Notes: a model not told the origin generated them from the letters alone. Shown: positions 17,434 to 27,660, counted from the first letter of the stretch. The stretch: DNA of 64,000 nucleotides from a bacterium Scap17 (GCA_013376735.1 VINJ01000001.1:3596001-3660000); one strand, 5' to 3'. A program made the numbers and translations.

Positions 17434-18407
17434 GCGTCGTGGTCGCTGGCGTTGCGGGCGTCGCCCTTGGCATCGCTCTCGGCATCGAGACGCTCGCCAC
17501 TGTCGCTATCACGATGACTATCACTGCCGCTGTCGGCTGCCGACGCACCGTGGCCGACATTGCTGCGCGGACGCTTCTTCGGTGCCTTGTCGGCCTTGTC
17601 CACCGTCATGCCCTGCTCACTGAGGTGGTTGCTGATCATCACCAGCTCAGCGACGGTCAGCGTCTGCGGGCGACGCGAGGGATCGATGCCCAGCGCGGTC
17701 AGCTGGTCGGCATCGATGCGGCCCTTGAAGTTGTTGCGCAGCGTCTTGCGGCGCTGGGAGAAGGCCTCGCGCACGATGACGGCGAGCAGCTTCTCGTCCT
17801 TGGCCGGGTGCGGCAGTTCACGGTGCGGTACCAGACGCACGATGGCGGAATCCACCTTCGGCGCCGGGAAGAAGGCGCTCGGCGGCACCAGGAACAGATT
17901 TTCCACCGCGCAGTAATACTGGGTCATCACCGACAGGCGGCCCCAGTCGGTGCCACCCGGCTCGGCGGCCAGACGCTCGACGACTTCCTTCTGCAGCATG
18001 AAGTGCATGTCGGAGATCGCGCCGCGCGCTTCCAGCAGGTGGAAGATCAGCGGGGTGGAGATGTTGTATGGCAGGTTGCCGACCACGCGCAGCGCCGGGC
18101 CGTCACCGACCAGCTCCGGGAAGTCGAAGCGCAGGGCATCGCCTTCGTGGATCACGAAGTCCGGGTAGTTGAAGAACTGCACGCGCAGACCCGGGATGAG
18201 GTCACGGTCCAGCTCGATGACTTCCAGCTTGCCTGCCGCTTCCAGCAGCGGGCCGGTCAAGGCACCCTGCCCCGGACCGATCTCGACCAGGCGCTCGCCT
18301 TCCGCGGGACGAATGGCATTCACGATGCGAGAGATGACGCCAAGGTCCTGCAGAAAGTTCTGACCGAAACGCTTGCGAGCGCGATGCGCGGGGAAATGCT
18401 GGGACAT
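17430..18407 (-). CDS. rsmA: 16S rRNA dimethyladenosine transferase with acidic C-terminal tail
   Basis: RsmA (KsgA) dimethylates two adjacent adenines at the 3' end of 16S rRNA during 30S assembly. The 325-residue protein has [11 protein letters not shown] (9-19), the SAM motif [10 protein letters not shown] (42-51) and catalytic NLPYNIST (111-118). The conserved enzyme ends at about residue 267; a further 58 residues form a charged, Asp/Ser-rich tail that E. coli KsgA lacks. The ATG at 18407 gives [17 protein letters not shown]; a longer open frame upstream is not supported. It is followed by apaG with a 4-base overlap. Confidence 0.95.
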   Translation of the reverse strand: MSQHFPAHRARKRFGQNFLQDLGVISRIVNAIRPAEGERLVEIGPGQGALTGPLLEAAGKLEVIELDRDLIPGLRVQFFNYPDFVIHEGDALRFDFPELVGDGPALRVVGNLPYNISTPLIFHLLEARGAISDMHFMLQKEVVERLAAEPGGTDWGRLSVMTQYYCAVENLFLVPPSAFFPAPKVDSAIVRLVPHRELPHPAKDEKLLAVIVREAFSQRRKTLRNNFKGRIDADQLTALGIDPSRRPQTLTVAELVMISNHLSEQGMTVDKADKAPKKRPRSNVGHGASAADSGSDSHRDSDSGERLDAESDAKGDARNASDHDA

Positions 18408-18601
18408 GGGACTGACCTTCCTCCGGGGAATCCGTCGGGATTCCCGACAACAAGACGCCGCCATGGCCTGCAGGGACACAGGCAGACCGGGGCGGCGAGA
18501 CCATCCTCGATGGTCGAATGACTGGGGTAGCGAGACGCCACGCGGTGGCGCACGCCTGACGTGCCGCCATGCGGACACGCCCGAGTGATGCGGGGATTAT
18601 C

Positions 18602-19618
18602 TCAGGCTCGCGCGGCGGCTGCCATCTCGATGGCGACACGCACGGCCTGCAGCAGGCTGCCGACGTCGGCGCGCCCGCTGCCGGCAATGTCCAGCGCCGT
18701 GCCGTGATCCACGGAGGTACGCACGATCGGCAGGCCCAGCGTGATGTTGGCGGCTTCACCGAAGCCGGCATACTTGAGCACCGGCAGGCCCTGGTCGTGG
18801 TACATCGCCAGTACCGCATCCACGCCATCGAGATGCCTCGGCGTGAACAGGGTGTCGGCCGGCAGCGGGCCATCCAGCTGCATGCCGGTCGCGCGCAGGG
18901 CATCGAGCGTCGGGGAGATCACCTCGATCTCCTCATGCCCCAGGTGCCCGCCCTCGCCGGCATGCGGGTTGAGCCCGCATACCGCGATGCGCGGTACGGC
19001 ACAGCCGAAGTAGCGCGTCAGGTCCTTGGCGAGGATCTTCATCACTCGCGTCAGGCCCTCGGGCGTGATGGCATCGGCCACCTCGCGCAGCGGCAGGTGC
19101 GTGGTGGCCAGCGCCACCCGCAGCCCGGGGCACGCCAGCATCATGACCACTTCCTCGACCCCGCAGACATCGCGCAGGTATTCGGTGTGGCCGGTGAAGC
19201 CCGCATGCCCGGCCTCGATCACGGCGGCCTTGGACAGCGGCGCCGTCACCATCGCGCTGGCATGCCCCGCCTGGCAGGCGGCGATGGCGACATCCAGCAT
19301 TGCCAGCACATGATCGCCGTTGCGCGCATCGATCACGCCCGGCTCGCTGGGCACTGCCAGCGGCACCGGCCACACGGCCAGTTCACCATTGCGGGCCGGC
19401 GGCAGCGGGTCGCCTGGCGACAACTCATGCACCACCAGCGGCAAGCCCAGCAGGCGAGCACGACTGACCAGCAAGGCGGGGTCCGCCACGGCGACCAGCT
19501 GCGCGGGGAACGCTTCCGCCTGGCCGGCCAGCATGACCAGCAGTTCCGGGCCGATGCCCGCTGGCTCGCCGGCGGTCAGGGCGATGATGTCGGGCGCAGT
19601 CTCTTCGCGACGATTCAT
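18602..19618 (-). CDS. pdxA: 4-hydroxythreonine-4-phosphate dehydrogenase
   Basis: PdxA oxidises 4-phosphohydroxy-threonine in the DXP-dependent pyridoxal phosphate pathway. The 338-residue protein has the N-terminal TAGEPAGIGPE (15-25) and the metal-binding histidines His174 (HLPLREV), His219 (GLNPHAGE) and His274 (MYHDQGLP). It lies between surA and rsmA, the order found in E. coli and Pseudomonas. Confidence 0.96.
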   Translation of the reverse strand: MNRREETAPDIIALTAGEPAGIGPELLVMLAGQAEAFPAQLVAVADPALLVSRARLLGLPLVVHELSPGDPLPPARNGELAVWPVPLAVPSEPGVIDARNGDHVLAMLDVAIAACQAGHASAMVTAPLSKAAVIEAGHAGFTGHTEYLRDVCGVEEVVMMLACPGLRVALATTHLPLREVADAITPEGLTRVMKILAKDLTRYFGCAVPRIAVCGLNPHAGEGGHLGHEEIEVISPTLDALRATGMQLDGPLPADTLFTPRHLDGVDAVLAMYHDQGLPVLKYAGFGEAANITLGLPIVRTSVDHGTALDIAGSGRADVGSLLQAVRVAIEMAAAARA

Positions 19619-19645
19619 GACGGTGTCTCGCTGCTACGCTCGGAC

Positions 19646-20929
19646 TTACCGTTCATCGAGACGGTTGTCGACGTAGGCCTCGGCACGCACCTGCTGCTGC
19701 CAGGCTTCGAGCTCATCATTGAGCTTGCGCTGGAACAGGGTCTTGCGCACCTTGTCACGCTGGCTGGAGTTGGTCACATCCTGCTGGCGACGCTCCTCGA
19801 CTTCGATGATGTGGTAGCCGAAGCGGCTCTTGACCGGCTGGCTGATCTCGCCCACGTCCAGGCCATTCATGGCCGTCTCGAAGGAGGAGACCGTCTGGCC
19901 CGGGCTGACCCAACCCAGCTCGCCACCCTTGAGGGAGCTGCCCTTGTCGTCGCTGAATTCCTGAGCCAGCGCAGCGAAGTCCTCGCCTCCCAGCAGACGG
20001 CGGCGAATGGACTCGGCACGCTCAAGCGCCTGCTGATCGCTGAGGTTCGGGTTGGGCTGGATCAGGATGTGGCGTGCGCGCGTCTGGGAAATCAACGCCT
20101 TGCCCGCGCCACGCTTCTCGATCAGCTTGACGAGGTGATAACCGCTGGCACTGCGCAGCGGCTCGGAGACCTGACCGGCCTGCATGCTCGGGATGACATC
20201 GGCGAACACCGTCGGCAGCTCGCCGCCGGAACGCCAGCCCAGGTCACCGCCGCTCAATGCCTGACTGCCGGCCGATTCGGCGGCGGCCAGCTGGGCGAAA
20301 TCGGTGCCCTGCTCGATCTGCTGGCGCAGGCTGTCGGCCTTGGCGCGCGCGGCCTTGACCTGGTCCGGCGTCGGCTCCTGGGGCAGTGCCACCAGCAGGT
20401 GGGCCAGATGGTACTGGACGTCGCTGCCGACATTCTGCTGATTGAGATAGCGGTCTATCTCACGATCGGAGATCCGCACCCGACTGGCGACGCTGCGCTG
20501 CTGGATCTGCTGCACCAGCAGCTCACGACGCACCTGATCACGCACCTGGGCCAGTGACATGCCGTCCTGCTCGAGCTTGTCCGCGAAGGCTTCCAGGCTC
20601 ATGCCGTTGTCCTTGGCGATGCCGCGCAGGGTGGCGTTGAGCTGGGTGTCATCGATGCTGAGATTGGCCTGCTCCGCCAACTGCAGCTGAATCTGCTCGT
20701 TGACCATACGATCAAGAACCTGACGCTCCAGCACGTCGCGCGGCGGCAGGTTGATGCCACGGCTCTGCAACTGCTGACTCGCCTGGGTGACGCGCTGCTC
20801 CATGTCGCTTTGCATGATGGCGTCCTTGTTGACCACGGCAACCACGCGGTCGAGCAACTCGGCGGCACCGGCCGGCAGACTCGCCAGCACAAATGCCAGC
20901 CCCAGCGGGGCAATCAGGGTCTTGCGCAT
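19646..20929 (-). CDS. surA: Periplasmic chaperone SurA (peptidyl-prolyl isomerase)
   Basis: SurA escorts outer-membrane beta-barrel proteins, LptD included, across the periplasm. The 427-residue product starts with a signal peptide (MRKTLIAPLGLAFVLASL, cleavage near AGA-AEL at residue 23), then the N-terminal chaperone domain and two parvulin domains (VQYHLAHLLVALP and ARHILIQPNPN regions). The ATG at 20929 is the correct start; the frame stays open far upstream but without a signal peptide. It follows lptD, whose product is its main client. Confidence 0.96.
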   Translation of the reverse strand: MRKTLIAPLGLAFVLASLPAGAAELLDRVVAVVNKDAIMQSDMEQRVTQASQQLQSRGINLPPRDVLERQVLDRMVNEQIQLQLAEQANLSIDDTQLNATLRGIAKDNGMSLEAFADKLEQDGMSLAQVRDQVRRELLVQQIQQRSVASRVRISDREIDRYLNQQNVGSDVQYHLAHLLVALPQEPTPDQVKAARAKADSLRQQIEQGTDFAQLAAAESAGSQALSGGDLGWRSGGELPTVFADVIPSMQAGQVSEPLRSASGYHLVKLIEKRGAGKALISQTRARHILIQPNPNLSDQQALERAESIRRRLLGGEDFAALAQEFSDDKGSSLKGGELGWVSPGQTVSSFETAMNGLDVGEISQPVKSRFGYHIIEVEERRQQDVTNSSQRDKVRKTLFQRKLNDELEAWQQQVRAEAYVDNRLDER

Positions 20930-20959
20930 CACATGTTCTCTCGGCGTAAAAATGTGGAT

Positions 20960-20981
20960 GGCGCCGCCCTGCGGCGGCGCC
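20960..20981 (-). terminator. Hairpin between lptD and surA
   Basis: A 9-bp stem, GGCGCCGCC with its complement, and a 4-base loop are followed on the minus strand by ATCCACATTTTTA. The T run is 7 bases from the stem, so it may attenuate rather than fully stop read-through from lptD into surA. Confidence 0.5.
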
Positions 20982-21011
20982 TTGGCGTCATTCACGGCCT
21001 GGCGCGGCGAC

Positions 21012-23606
21012 TCAGAAGCCCGCGTTGCGATAGCCCGGTACAGCCTGCTCCAGGTAGCTGTCAGCACTCTGGCCGAAGCCTCCCAAGCCCTTGAATTCAA
21101 AGGTCAGGAAGATGCCATTCTTCTCTTCGTCATCCGAGATGGTGTTGGCGGTGTCGTTGTCATCCTGCCATTCACGCCAGGTGACCTGCACGCCGTAGCA
21201 GCAATCGTTGTACTGCACGCCCAACACCTTCTCCAGTGAACGGGAATTGGTGCTGTCATACATGTAGCGGCCCAGCAGCGACCAGCTCTCGCTCATCGGC
21301 GTCGCGAAGGAGAAATCCCACTCGTTGCGGGTATAGCCCAGCACGTCATCCGCGTCCTCATCGTCGTAAGGCACGAAGCCTTCGATCTCACGATTGAAGC
21401 CAAAGTTCAGTACCGTGCCTTGTTCCGCGCGATAACGCAGCGAGGTCTGGGCACTTTCGGTCACGCCACGATCGAAATCCTGGAACACGGCCTGGGAGGC
21501 GGTCCACTGGTCGTTGAGCACCACATCGGCCTGGAAGACCACCGGCGAGCGGTCACGCGTCGCACGATAGTAGTCGGAGTAGCTGTCGAAGTCGGAGCGT
21601 GAGGTCTTGTCCGGATCACCGTCCATGTCGATGTTGCGGTCCGACAGGTAGCTCGACTGGCCGACGCCCAGCTTGAGGCGTTCACGGCCGCTTTCATCGC
21701 TGATGAAGCGTGACGACACGCCGTAGGAGACCTTGTTGGTATCGCCGACGCGGTCACCCCCGCTGAAGCGGTACGGAGACCACAGCTGATTCCAGCTGAA
21801 GGCGTCTTCCGAGGTGTCGAAGTCGGGCAGATCGGACTGGTCGACCTCCGGCACGTAGGCGTAATAGAGGCGCGGTTCCAGCGTCTGGGTATAGCCGTCG
21901 CCGAACCATTCGGTCTCGCGATCGAAGATCAGGCCGCTGTCCAGCGACAGTACCGGGATGGTGGCGGACGGGCTGGTGCTGCGGTCCGTCTCGCGGTCAC
22001 CATAGTCCAGGCTGTATGACAGGCTGACCAGCTGCGCGCGCGGCTCGATGAAGCTCCAGCTCTGATCACTACGCCAGCCCAGTGCCGGCGCCAGACGCAG
22101 GCGCGAACCATTGGCAGCCTGGTCTTCGTCGATATCGGTATCCGTCTCATCGACATCACGCCAGAAGTAGGTCGCGTTGGAATTCCACTCTTCGTAGAAG
22201 CCGTTGGACTGACTCCAGCGACCATTCGCGGTCAGGCTCGGCAGACGGTAGAACGGCTTGTCATCGTTATCCAGCGGGTAGTCCATGCGCTGGTAGCCCT
22301 GCGCCTTGAACTGCAGGTCCCAGGCATCGCCGTGGTAATCGAGCTGTGCCAGACGCTCGAGGCTATCGGTTTCCGTTTCCCCGAAGTTGCGCCCGAAGTC
22401 GTCGAAATAATTGCCATCGGAGGCGGCACCGTACTTCAACTGGTAGTCGGTACGGGCGTCATAGCGGCCAGCATGCTGGTAGTTGATGTACCAGCGGTCC
22501 TCGCCGATCAGGTCTTCCTCGTCATCGTCGGGGTCGCTTCCGCCGTCGTCATCGGCGAGCCAGGCGCCCTCGATGCTGCCTTCATCGCCACGCGGCAATA
22601 GATAGCGGAACTCGCCTTCCAGCATCTCGCCACGCTCGGAGATGTAACGCGGCGTGAGGGTGGCATCGTAATTGGGGGCCAGGTTCAGATAGATCGGCTG
22701 TGCGTAGTCGAAGCCGCTGGAGCTGGTGTAGCTGAACTGCGGCCACAGCAGGCCCGTGTGGCGACGGTCATCGACCGGGAAGCGCACGTAGGGCCAGTAG
22801 AAGACCGGCACCCCGCCCATTTCCATGCGCGCATGCTTGGCCGTCCCCCAGCCGGAGTCCTGATCGATGGTGATGTCGCTGCCGACCAGGCGCCACAGGC
22901 TGTTGCCCGGCTCGCAGGAGGTGAAGCTGGCATCCTTCAGGCGGTAGCGGCCATCCTCGAGACGCGCCAGCTGCACCGCATCGCCGCGCACATGCTGCTC
23001 GTGAAAGACGTAGTGGCCGTTGTCGACGCTGGCCGCATCGCTGTTGAGCGAGACCCGCGCATCGTCGCCACGCAGCAGGACTCCGGGCTGGCGATAGGTG
23101 ACAGGGCCCTTGGCGGTGGCGGTGTCACGCGCCTCGTTGACGCTGACCTCGGGCGATTCCAGCTGGGAATCGCCGCGCCGCAGCACCACCTCCCCCATCA
23201 GGGTGGCGACGCCATCGTTGCCGTAGTTGGCCTTGTCGGCCGAGGTCGTGACCTGCTCCGGCGTGTCGCCCGCCTCGATACGGTAGGCCGGCGTGACATA
23301 GCGCCCGGAGCACAGCTGGCCCTGCGGCACCTCATCATAGGGCTGCCAGTCGAGCTGACTGGCTGACAGGGGCTCGGGCGGCGCGGCCTGTGCCATCAGA
23401 GGAGCGCCGGCGGCCAGTGGCGCCAGGGTCCACAACAGACGAAAAACCAGTGGCTTGAGCTGCCAGACCGGGCGGTCATCGCCCAATCGGGCTATCGATG
23501 CCTGCCGGGAATGAGCAGACAGAGAGGGAGTCGCGAAGCGACGCTGACGTCGCCCGGGAGCGGTCGTCGGCTTGCCCGGATGGGATGAATGGCTGCGCTG
23601 GGCCAT
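21012..23606 (-). CDS. lptD: LPS-assembly protein LptD
   Basis: LptD with LptE forms the outer-membrane machine that inserts lipopolysaccharide into the outer leaflet. The 864-residue protein has a long basic N-terminus leading to a hydrophobic signal region near residues 50-75, the periplasmic jellyroll (OstA) domain with a Cys at GQLCSGRY, and a long beta-barrel ending in aromatic residues as expected for BAM substrates. Conserved CCYGVQVTW near the C-terminus matches the barrel Cys pair that forms disulfides with the N-terminal domain. The ATG at 23606 (MAQRSHSSHP) is chosen; the frame is open to 24002. It is divergent from amgK and followed by surA. Confidence 0.95.
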   Translation of the reverse strand: MAQRSHSSHPGKPTTAPGRRQRRFATPSLSAHSRQASIARLGDDRPVWQLKPLVFRLLWTLAPLAAGAPLMAQAAPPEPLSASQLDWQPYDEVPQGQLCSGRYVTPAYRIEAGDTPEQVTTSADKANYGNDGVATLMGEVVLRRGDSQLESPEVSVNEARDTATAKGPVTYRQPGVLLRGDDARVSLNSDAASVDNGHYVFHEQHVRGDAVQLARLEDGRYRLKDASFTSCEPGNSLWRLVGSDITIDQDSGWGTAKHARMEMGGVPVFYWPYVRFPVDDRRHTGLLWPQFSYTSSSGFDYAQPIYLNLAPNYDATLTPRYISERGEMLEGEFRYLLPRGDEGSIEGAWLADDDGGSDPDDDEEDLIGEDRWYINYQHAGRYDARTDYQLKYGAASDGNYFDDFGRNFGETETDSLERLAQLDYHGDAWDLQFKAQGYQRMDYPLDNDDKPFYRLPSLTANGRWSQSNGFYEEWNSNATYFWRDVDETDTDIDEDQAANGSRLRLAPALGWRSDQSWSFIEPRAQLVSLSYSLDYGDRETDRSTSPSATIPVLSLDSGLIFDRETEWFGDGYTQTLEPRLYYAYVPEVDQSDLPDFDTSEDAFSWNQLWSPYRFSGGDRVGDTNKVSYGVSSRFISDESGRERLKLGVGQSSYLSDRNIDMDGDPDKTSRSDFDSYSDYYRATRDRSPVVFQADVVLNDQWTASQAVFQDFDRGVTESAQTSLRYRAEQGTVLNFGFNREIEGFVPYDDEDADDVLGYTRNEWDFSFATPMSESWSLLGRYMYDSTNSRSLEKVLGVQYNDCCYGVQVTWREWQDDNDTANTISDDEEKNGIFLTFEFKGLGGFGQSADSYLEQAVPGYRNAGF

Positions 23607-23777
23607 GGCTGCTCTGTGTCCTTGGCTGGGGGAATCGGTATTATACAGGCCCAGCAACCGGCCTTCCTGCTTGCCGGTTCCGCCTGCCTTCTCGTCACCA
23701 CACGACAGCATGCGGGGCCGCGGCACAGGCGTCAACTGACAGCCGGCCCCGCACACGCCGACAGGAGCCCAAGCCCC

Positions 23778-25028
23778 ATGACATCCGACGCCCGCCGCCA
23801 GGCGCTGCACGCCTGGGCCGCCGCCCGCCACGACCTCACGCCAGAGGCCGTGCGCATGAGCGCCGTGGCTGACGACGCCAGCTTCCGCCGCTATTTCCGC
23901 CTGCACCTCGAGGAGCTCGACCCGGCCACGCCGGCGCGCATCCTGATGGATGCCCCGCCCGAGAAGGAAGACAGCCACGGCTTCGTCGCCATCGCCCGCC
24001 AATGGCGTGACGCCGGCCTGCCGCTGCCCGAGGTCTTCGCCTTCGACGAGTCACTTGGCTTCCTGGAGCTGGAAGACCTCGGCGACATCCCGCTGATGAC
24101 CGCCCTGACCAGCACCGAGCACGCCGACCACTACTATGGCGAAGCCATCGGGCTGCTCGAGCAGCTGCATCAGCTGCCACCCGGCAACCTGCCTGCCTAT
24201 GACGACACCCGGCTGTCCGCCGAGCTGGAACTGTTTCCGGAGTGGTGTCTTGGCCAGCTTCTCGACATGCCGCATGACCGCCGCTACGCCGCCTGGGGCA
24301 AGCTGAGAGACCAATTGCTCGCGGCCGCCAGCGCGCAACCGGTGGTGAGCGTGCATCGCGACTTCCATGCCCAGAACCTGTTCCTGCATCAGTCGGCATC
24401 CCAGCACCAGCCCCGGCTGTGGATCATCGACTTCCAGGACGCCGTCAGCGGCCCCGAGAACTACGACCTGATCTCGCTGCTGCGTGACCGTCACTGGCGC
24501 TGGCCGGAACCCGCCATGGCGCGCTGGATCGAGCAGGCACGCCTGGCCGCCTTGCCACGCTACGCCGCGGCCGGCCTGCCGGCACCAAGCCCGCTCGAGT
24601 ACCGCCAGAGCGTCGAGCGCATGGGCGTGCAGCGCAATCTCAAAATTCTCGGCATCTTCGCGCGCCTGACGCTGCGGGACGCCAAACCCCGCTACCTGAC
24701 GCTGATGCCGCGCTTCCTCGGCCATCTGCGCGAAGGCCTGGCCTTCTGCCCGGAACTGATCTCCTTCACCCACTGGCTGGATGAGGTGTTGACGCCGGCG
24801 CTGTCGCTGCGCCTGGCCGAGGAATGCGAGGCGCGCGATCTGCGTCTCGCCAATGGCGAGCGCCCCGAGATCAACCTCGATGATTACGATGAGCTGGCGG
24901 CACTCGCCGATCGCGCCGCCCGCCTGCAGCGCAATGCGGCCGCCGCTGACACCGCGAAGAGTGCTGCGGCAAGTGGGGAAAGCAAGAGAAGCGCAGCAAA
25001 TGCCGATAACCAGCCGGGGAGCCACTGA
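23778..25028 (+). CDS. amgK: N-acetylmuramate/N-acetylglucosamine kinase
   Basis: AmgK phosphorylates MurNAc and GlcNAc at the anomeric position in peptidoglycan recycling, giving MurNAc-1-phosphate for MurU. The 416-residue protein has an aminoglycoside-phosphotransferase fold with the catalytic loop VHRDFHAQN (192-200, Asp195) and IIDFQDAVSGPENYDL (216-231). The last 45 or so residues are an Ala/Ser-rich tail not needed for the fold. The gene overlaps murU by one base (TGATG) and is divergent from lptD, the same arrangement as in Pseudomonas, where this route bypasses de novo UDP-MurNAc synthesis and causes intrinsic fosfomycin tolerance. Confidence 0.93.
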   Translation: MTSDARRQALHAWAAARHDLTPEAVRMSAVADDASFRRYFRLHLEELDPATPARILMDAPPEKEDSHGFVAIARQWRDAGLPLPEVFAFDESLGFLELEDLGDIPLMTALTSTEHADHYYGEAIGLLEQLHQLPPGNLPAYDDTRLSAELELFPEWCLGQLLDMPHDRRYAAWGKLRDQLLAAASAQPVVSVHRDFHAQNLFLHQSASQHQPRLWIIDFQDAVSGPENYDLISLLRDRHWRWPEPAMARWIEQARLAALPRYAAAGLPAPSPLEYRQSVERMGVQRNLKILGIFARLTLRDAKPRYLTLMPRFLGHLREGLAFCPELISFTHWLDEVLTPALSLRLAEECEARDLRLANGERPEINLDDYDELAALADRAARLQRNAAAADTAKSAAASGESKRSAANADNQPGSH

Positions 25029-25888
25029 TGCGCGCGATGATTCTGGCGGCCGGTTTCGGCACGCGCATGCGCCCGCTGACCGACCACACCCCCAAGCCGT
25101 TGCTGGAAGTCGCCGGGCTGCCGTTGCTGGAGCACCATCTACTGCGTCTGGAAGCGATCGATGTGGACAAGGTCGTCATCAATGTGGGCCACCTGGCCGG
25201 CAGGATTCTGAGCCACTTCGCCGCGAAGCCGAATGCCCAGGGCCAGCTCGAGGCTTGCTGGCAGGGGCGCAAGCGCTCCCTGACACTGATCTTCTCACAC
25301 GAGAAGACGCCACTGGAAACCGGCGGCGGCATCGCTCGCGCCCTGTCACTCTCCGATGCGTTGACGCAGGACGCAGGCGATGACACGCCCTTCCTGCTGA
25401 TCAATGGCGATGTCTGGTGTGACGTCGACCTCACGCTGCTGACCATCCAGGCGCTGGCGAGCCATTCACTGGCTCTACACGCCGACCAGCCGCAGGCGCT
25501 GGCGGGGCTGGTGCTGGTGGATAACCCGCCCCATCATCCCGAGGGCGACTTCCTGCTGACTCCGGCGGGGATTGTGAAGGGTGAAACCCGCGCCGAACAT
25601 GGCGGACAGGACGAGAAGGAAGAGAAAGATGAGCAGGACGAGCAGGCCGGCAGCCGGCTGACCTTCTCCGGCGTGTCGTGGCTGTCACCCCGCCTGATCC
25701 GCCGCGCCATCGCCGAGACGCCGGCCTACCAGGGCCCCGACAGTGTCTTCAAGCTGGCGCCGCTGCTGCGTGAGGCCATGCAGCATGGCGAGGTGCGCGG
25801 CCTGCATCATCGCGGCGCCTGGATCGATGTCGGCACCCCACAGCGTCTGGCCGAGCTGGATGAGCTGCTGAGCCACGCCAGGGCCTGA
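25028..25888 (+). CDS. murU: N-acetylmuramate-1-phosphate uridylyltransferase
   Basis: MurU makes UDP-MurNAc from MurNAc-1-phosphate and UTP. The 286-residue nucleotidyltransferase starts MRAMILAAGFGTRMRPLTD and continues to PKPLLEVAGLPLL, the sugar-nucleotide binding signature, with GDVWCDVD as the metal-binding region. An acidic Lys/Glu/Asp-rich insert at about residues 193-207 looks like a surface loop and is not usual in the family. It is translationally coupled to amgK. Confidence 0.93.
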   Translation: MRAMILAAGFGTRMRPLTDHTPKPLLEVAGLPLLEHHLLRLEAIDVDKVVINVGHLAGRILSHFAAKPNAQGQLEACWQGRKRSLTLIFSHEKTPLETGGGIARALSLSDALTQDAGDDTPFLLINGDVWCDVDLTLLTIQALASHSLALHADQPQALAGLVLVDNPPHHPEGDFLLTPAGIVKGETRAEHGGQDEKEEKDEQDEQAGSRLTFSGVSWLSPRLIRRAIAETPAYQGPDSVFKLAPLLREAMQHGEVRGLHHRGAWIDVGTPQRLAELDELLSHARA

Positions 25889-26060
25889 GCCAGTGCGATA
25901 TAAGCTCAGCGCTGGACGTTCCTCCGGGCACGGCGATGACAATGCTACCCTGTGCGCCATCGTGCTCACCGCGCCCTTATTCCTATCGCCCCTGGCCTTT
26001 ATAGCCACTAGCTCCGGGCCGGTGGCGCATCAACGACTTATCAGAAGGAGAAGTTCCGAC

Positions 26061-26492
26061 ATGGCAATGAACGCCAGCATCAAATGGACCGATGGTCGCC
26101 AGTTCCTCGCCGAATCCGGCAGCGGCCACAGCGTGGTCATGGACGGCAATCCGGACAACGGCGGTCGCAACACCGGTCCGCGTCCGATGGAAATGCTGTT
26201 GATGGGGCTGGGCGGCTGCACCAGCTTCGATGTCATCCAGATTCTGGAAAAGGCCCGCCAGCAGGTCACCGACTGTCACGCCGAACTGAGCGCCGAGCGC
26301 GCCGATAGCGTGCCGAGCGTGTTCACGAAGATTCACGTCAAGTTCGTGGTCAGCGGTCGCAACCTCAAGGAATCCCAGGTCAAGCGTGCCGTCGAGCTGT
26401 CCGCCGAGAAGTACTGCAGCGCCTCCCTGATGCTGAGCGCCGGGGGTGTCGAGATCACTCACTCCTACGAAGTCATCGACATCGCGGCCTGA
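26061..26492 (+). CDS. OsmC family protein (YhfA-like)
   Basis: This 143-residue OsmC/Ohr-fold protein has the two Cys of the family, in GLGGCTSFDV (about 50-59) and KYCSASLML (about 118-126). Such proteins reduce organic peroxides in some branches; the YhfA branch has no firmly established substrate. The closest pattern is YhfA of E. coli. The ATG at 26061 follows AAGGAG; an in-frame ATG lies two codons later. It is a single gene followed by a GC-rich hairpin. Confidence 0.85.
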   Translation: MAMNASIKWTDGRQFLAESGSGHSVVMDGNPDNGGRNTGPRPMEMLLMGLGGCTSFDVIQILEKARQQVTDCHAELSAERADSVPSVFTKIHVKFVVSGRNLKESQVKRAVELSAEKYCSASLMLSAGGVEITHSYEVIDIAA

Positions 26493-26502
26493 TCTCGCCT
26501 GG

Positions 26503-26540
26503 CCCTCCCGCCGCTCAAGGCCCCGCCGACGGCGGGAGGG
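26503..26540 (+). terminator. GC-rich hairpin after the OsmC-like gene
   Basis: An 11-bp stem, CCCTCCCGCCG with its complement, and a 16-base loop lie 10 bases after the stop codon. No T run follows. The rest of the 313-base gap to speD (26493-26805) shows no gene. Confidence 0.5.
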
Positions 26541-26805
26541 AGCGCACCACTGACGACGACTCGCCAGGATCGGCGGGAATTGTCGCTGGCGTGTCAGCCC
26601 TGCCTGTGCATAATACGCCCCTCAAACCGGTCGTCTCACCGGTCGTCTTGTGGCAAAGATGGCACGCAATGCTCCCTGTGAGTCATGCTGCCAGCGGCCG
26701 GGACGGACCTTTCGAGATGTCCTCTTCGGCCCGATGCCTGCCTCTGCCCCATTGCGATGGCGCATCGGATGTCATACCACCCTCCCATCTCTAGGAGGCC
26801 TGGAC

Positions 26806-27600
26806 GTGAGCGATCAACTCCGCCTTCACGGGTTCAACAACCTCACCAGTTCGTTGAGCTTCAATATCTACGACATCTGCTACGCGCAGACCGAAGAGCA
26901 GCGCACGGCGTATATCGATTATATCGATGAGCTCTACAATGCCGAGCGTCTTACCCAGATCCTCAAGGATGTCACCAACATCATCGGTGCCCACGTGCTG
27001 AACATCGCACGCCAGGATTATGAGCCGCATGGTGCCAGCGTGACCATCCTGATCGCCGAGCACGAGCTGGAAGAGCAGGACGTGTCCCAGACCGCGCCGG
27101 GCCCGGGCCCGCTGCCGGAAACGGTCGTCGGCCATCTGGACAAGTCTCACGTCACGGTACACACCTATCCCGAGTCCCACCCGGACAACGGCATCAGCAC
27201 CTTCCGTCTGGATATCGATGTCTCGACCTGTGGCATGATCAGCCCGCTGAAGGCGCTGAACTATCTGATCCACAGCTTCGATTCCGATATCGTGACCATG
27301 GACTACCGCGTACGTGGCTTCACGCGCGACGTGGATGGCAAGAAACTGTTCATCGATCACGACATCACCTCCATCCAGGATTACCTGGCGGAAGACACCA
27401 AGCGTGCCTATCAGATGGTCGATGTGAACGTGTATCAAGAGAACATGTTCCACACCAAGATGCTGCTCAAGGACTTCGAGCTGGACAACTACCTCTTCGG
27501 CACCTCGCGTCGCGAGCTGACCTTCGAGGAAGCCACCAACATCGAAGGTCGTCTGCGTCGTGAAATGCTCGAAATATTCTACTCGCGCAACTTCGGCTGA
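26806..27600 (+). CDS. speD: S-adenosylmethionine decarboxylase proenzyme
   Basis: SpeD decarboxylates SAM to supply aminopropyl groups for spermidine. The proenzyme cleaves itself at Lys113-Ser114 ([17 protein letters not shown]), and Ser114 becomes the pyruvoyl group. The length of 264 residues equals E. coli SpeD and the C-terminal half aligns closely ([30 protein letters not shown]). The start is a GTG at 26806 with a perfect AGGAGG seven bases upstream; ATG codons further upstream lack ribosome sites. No speE is adjacent. Confidence 0.95.
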   Translation: MSDQLRLHGFNNLTSSLSFNIYDICYAQTEEQRTAYIDYIDELYNAERLTQILKDVTNIIGAHVLNIARQDYEPHGASVTILIAEHELEEQDVSQTAPGPGPLPETVVGHLDKSHVTVHTYPESHPDNGISTFRLDIDVSTCGMISPLKALNYLIHSFDSDIVTMDYRVRGFTRDVDGKKLFIDHDITSIQDYLAEDTKRAYQMVDVNVYQENMFHTKMLLKDFELDNYLFGTSRRELTFEEATNIEGRLRREMLEIFYSRNFG

Positions 27601-27660
27601 GCGTCATCTACATCATGCGCGGCGCAGCGCCCTGCTTGTCTGACGCCTGATGACAGTCCG

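Noticed and set aside
18569-20557. A 662-codon open frame opposite pdxA and surA
   Set aside because: It spans two well-supported genes and their gap on the other strand; composition is typical of antisense frames.
21012-24002. LptD starting about 130 residues earlier
   Set aside because: The extension would overlap the divergent amgK gene and put the signal region far inside the protein.
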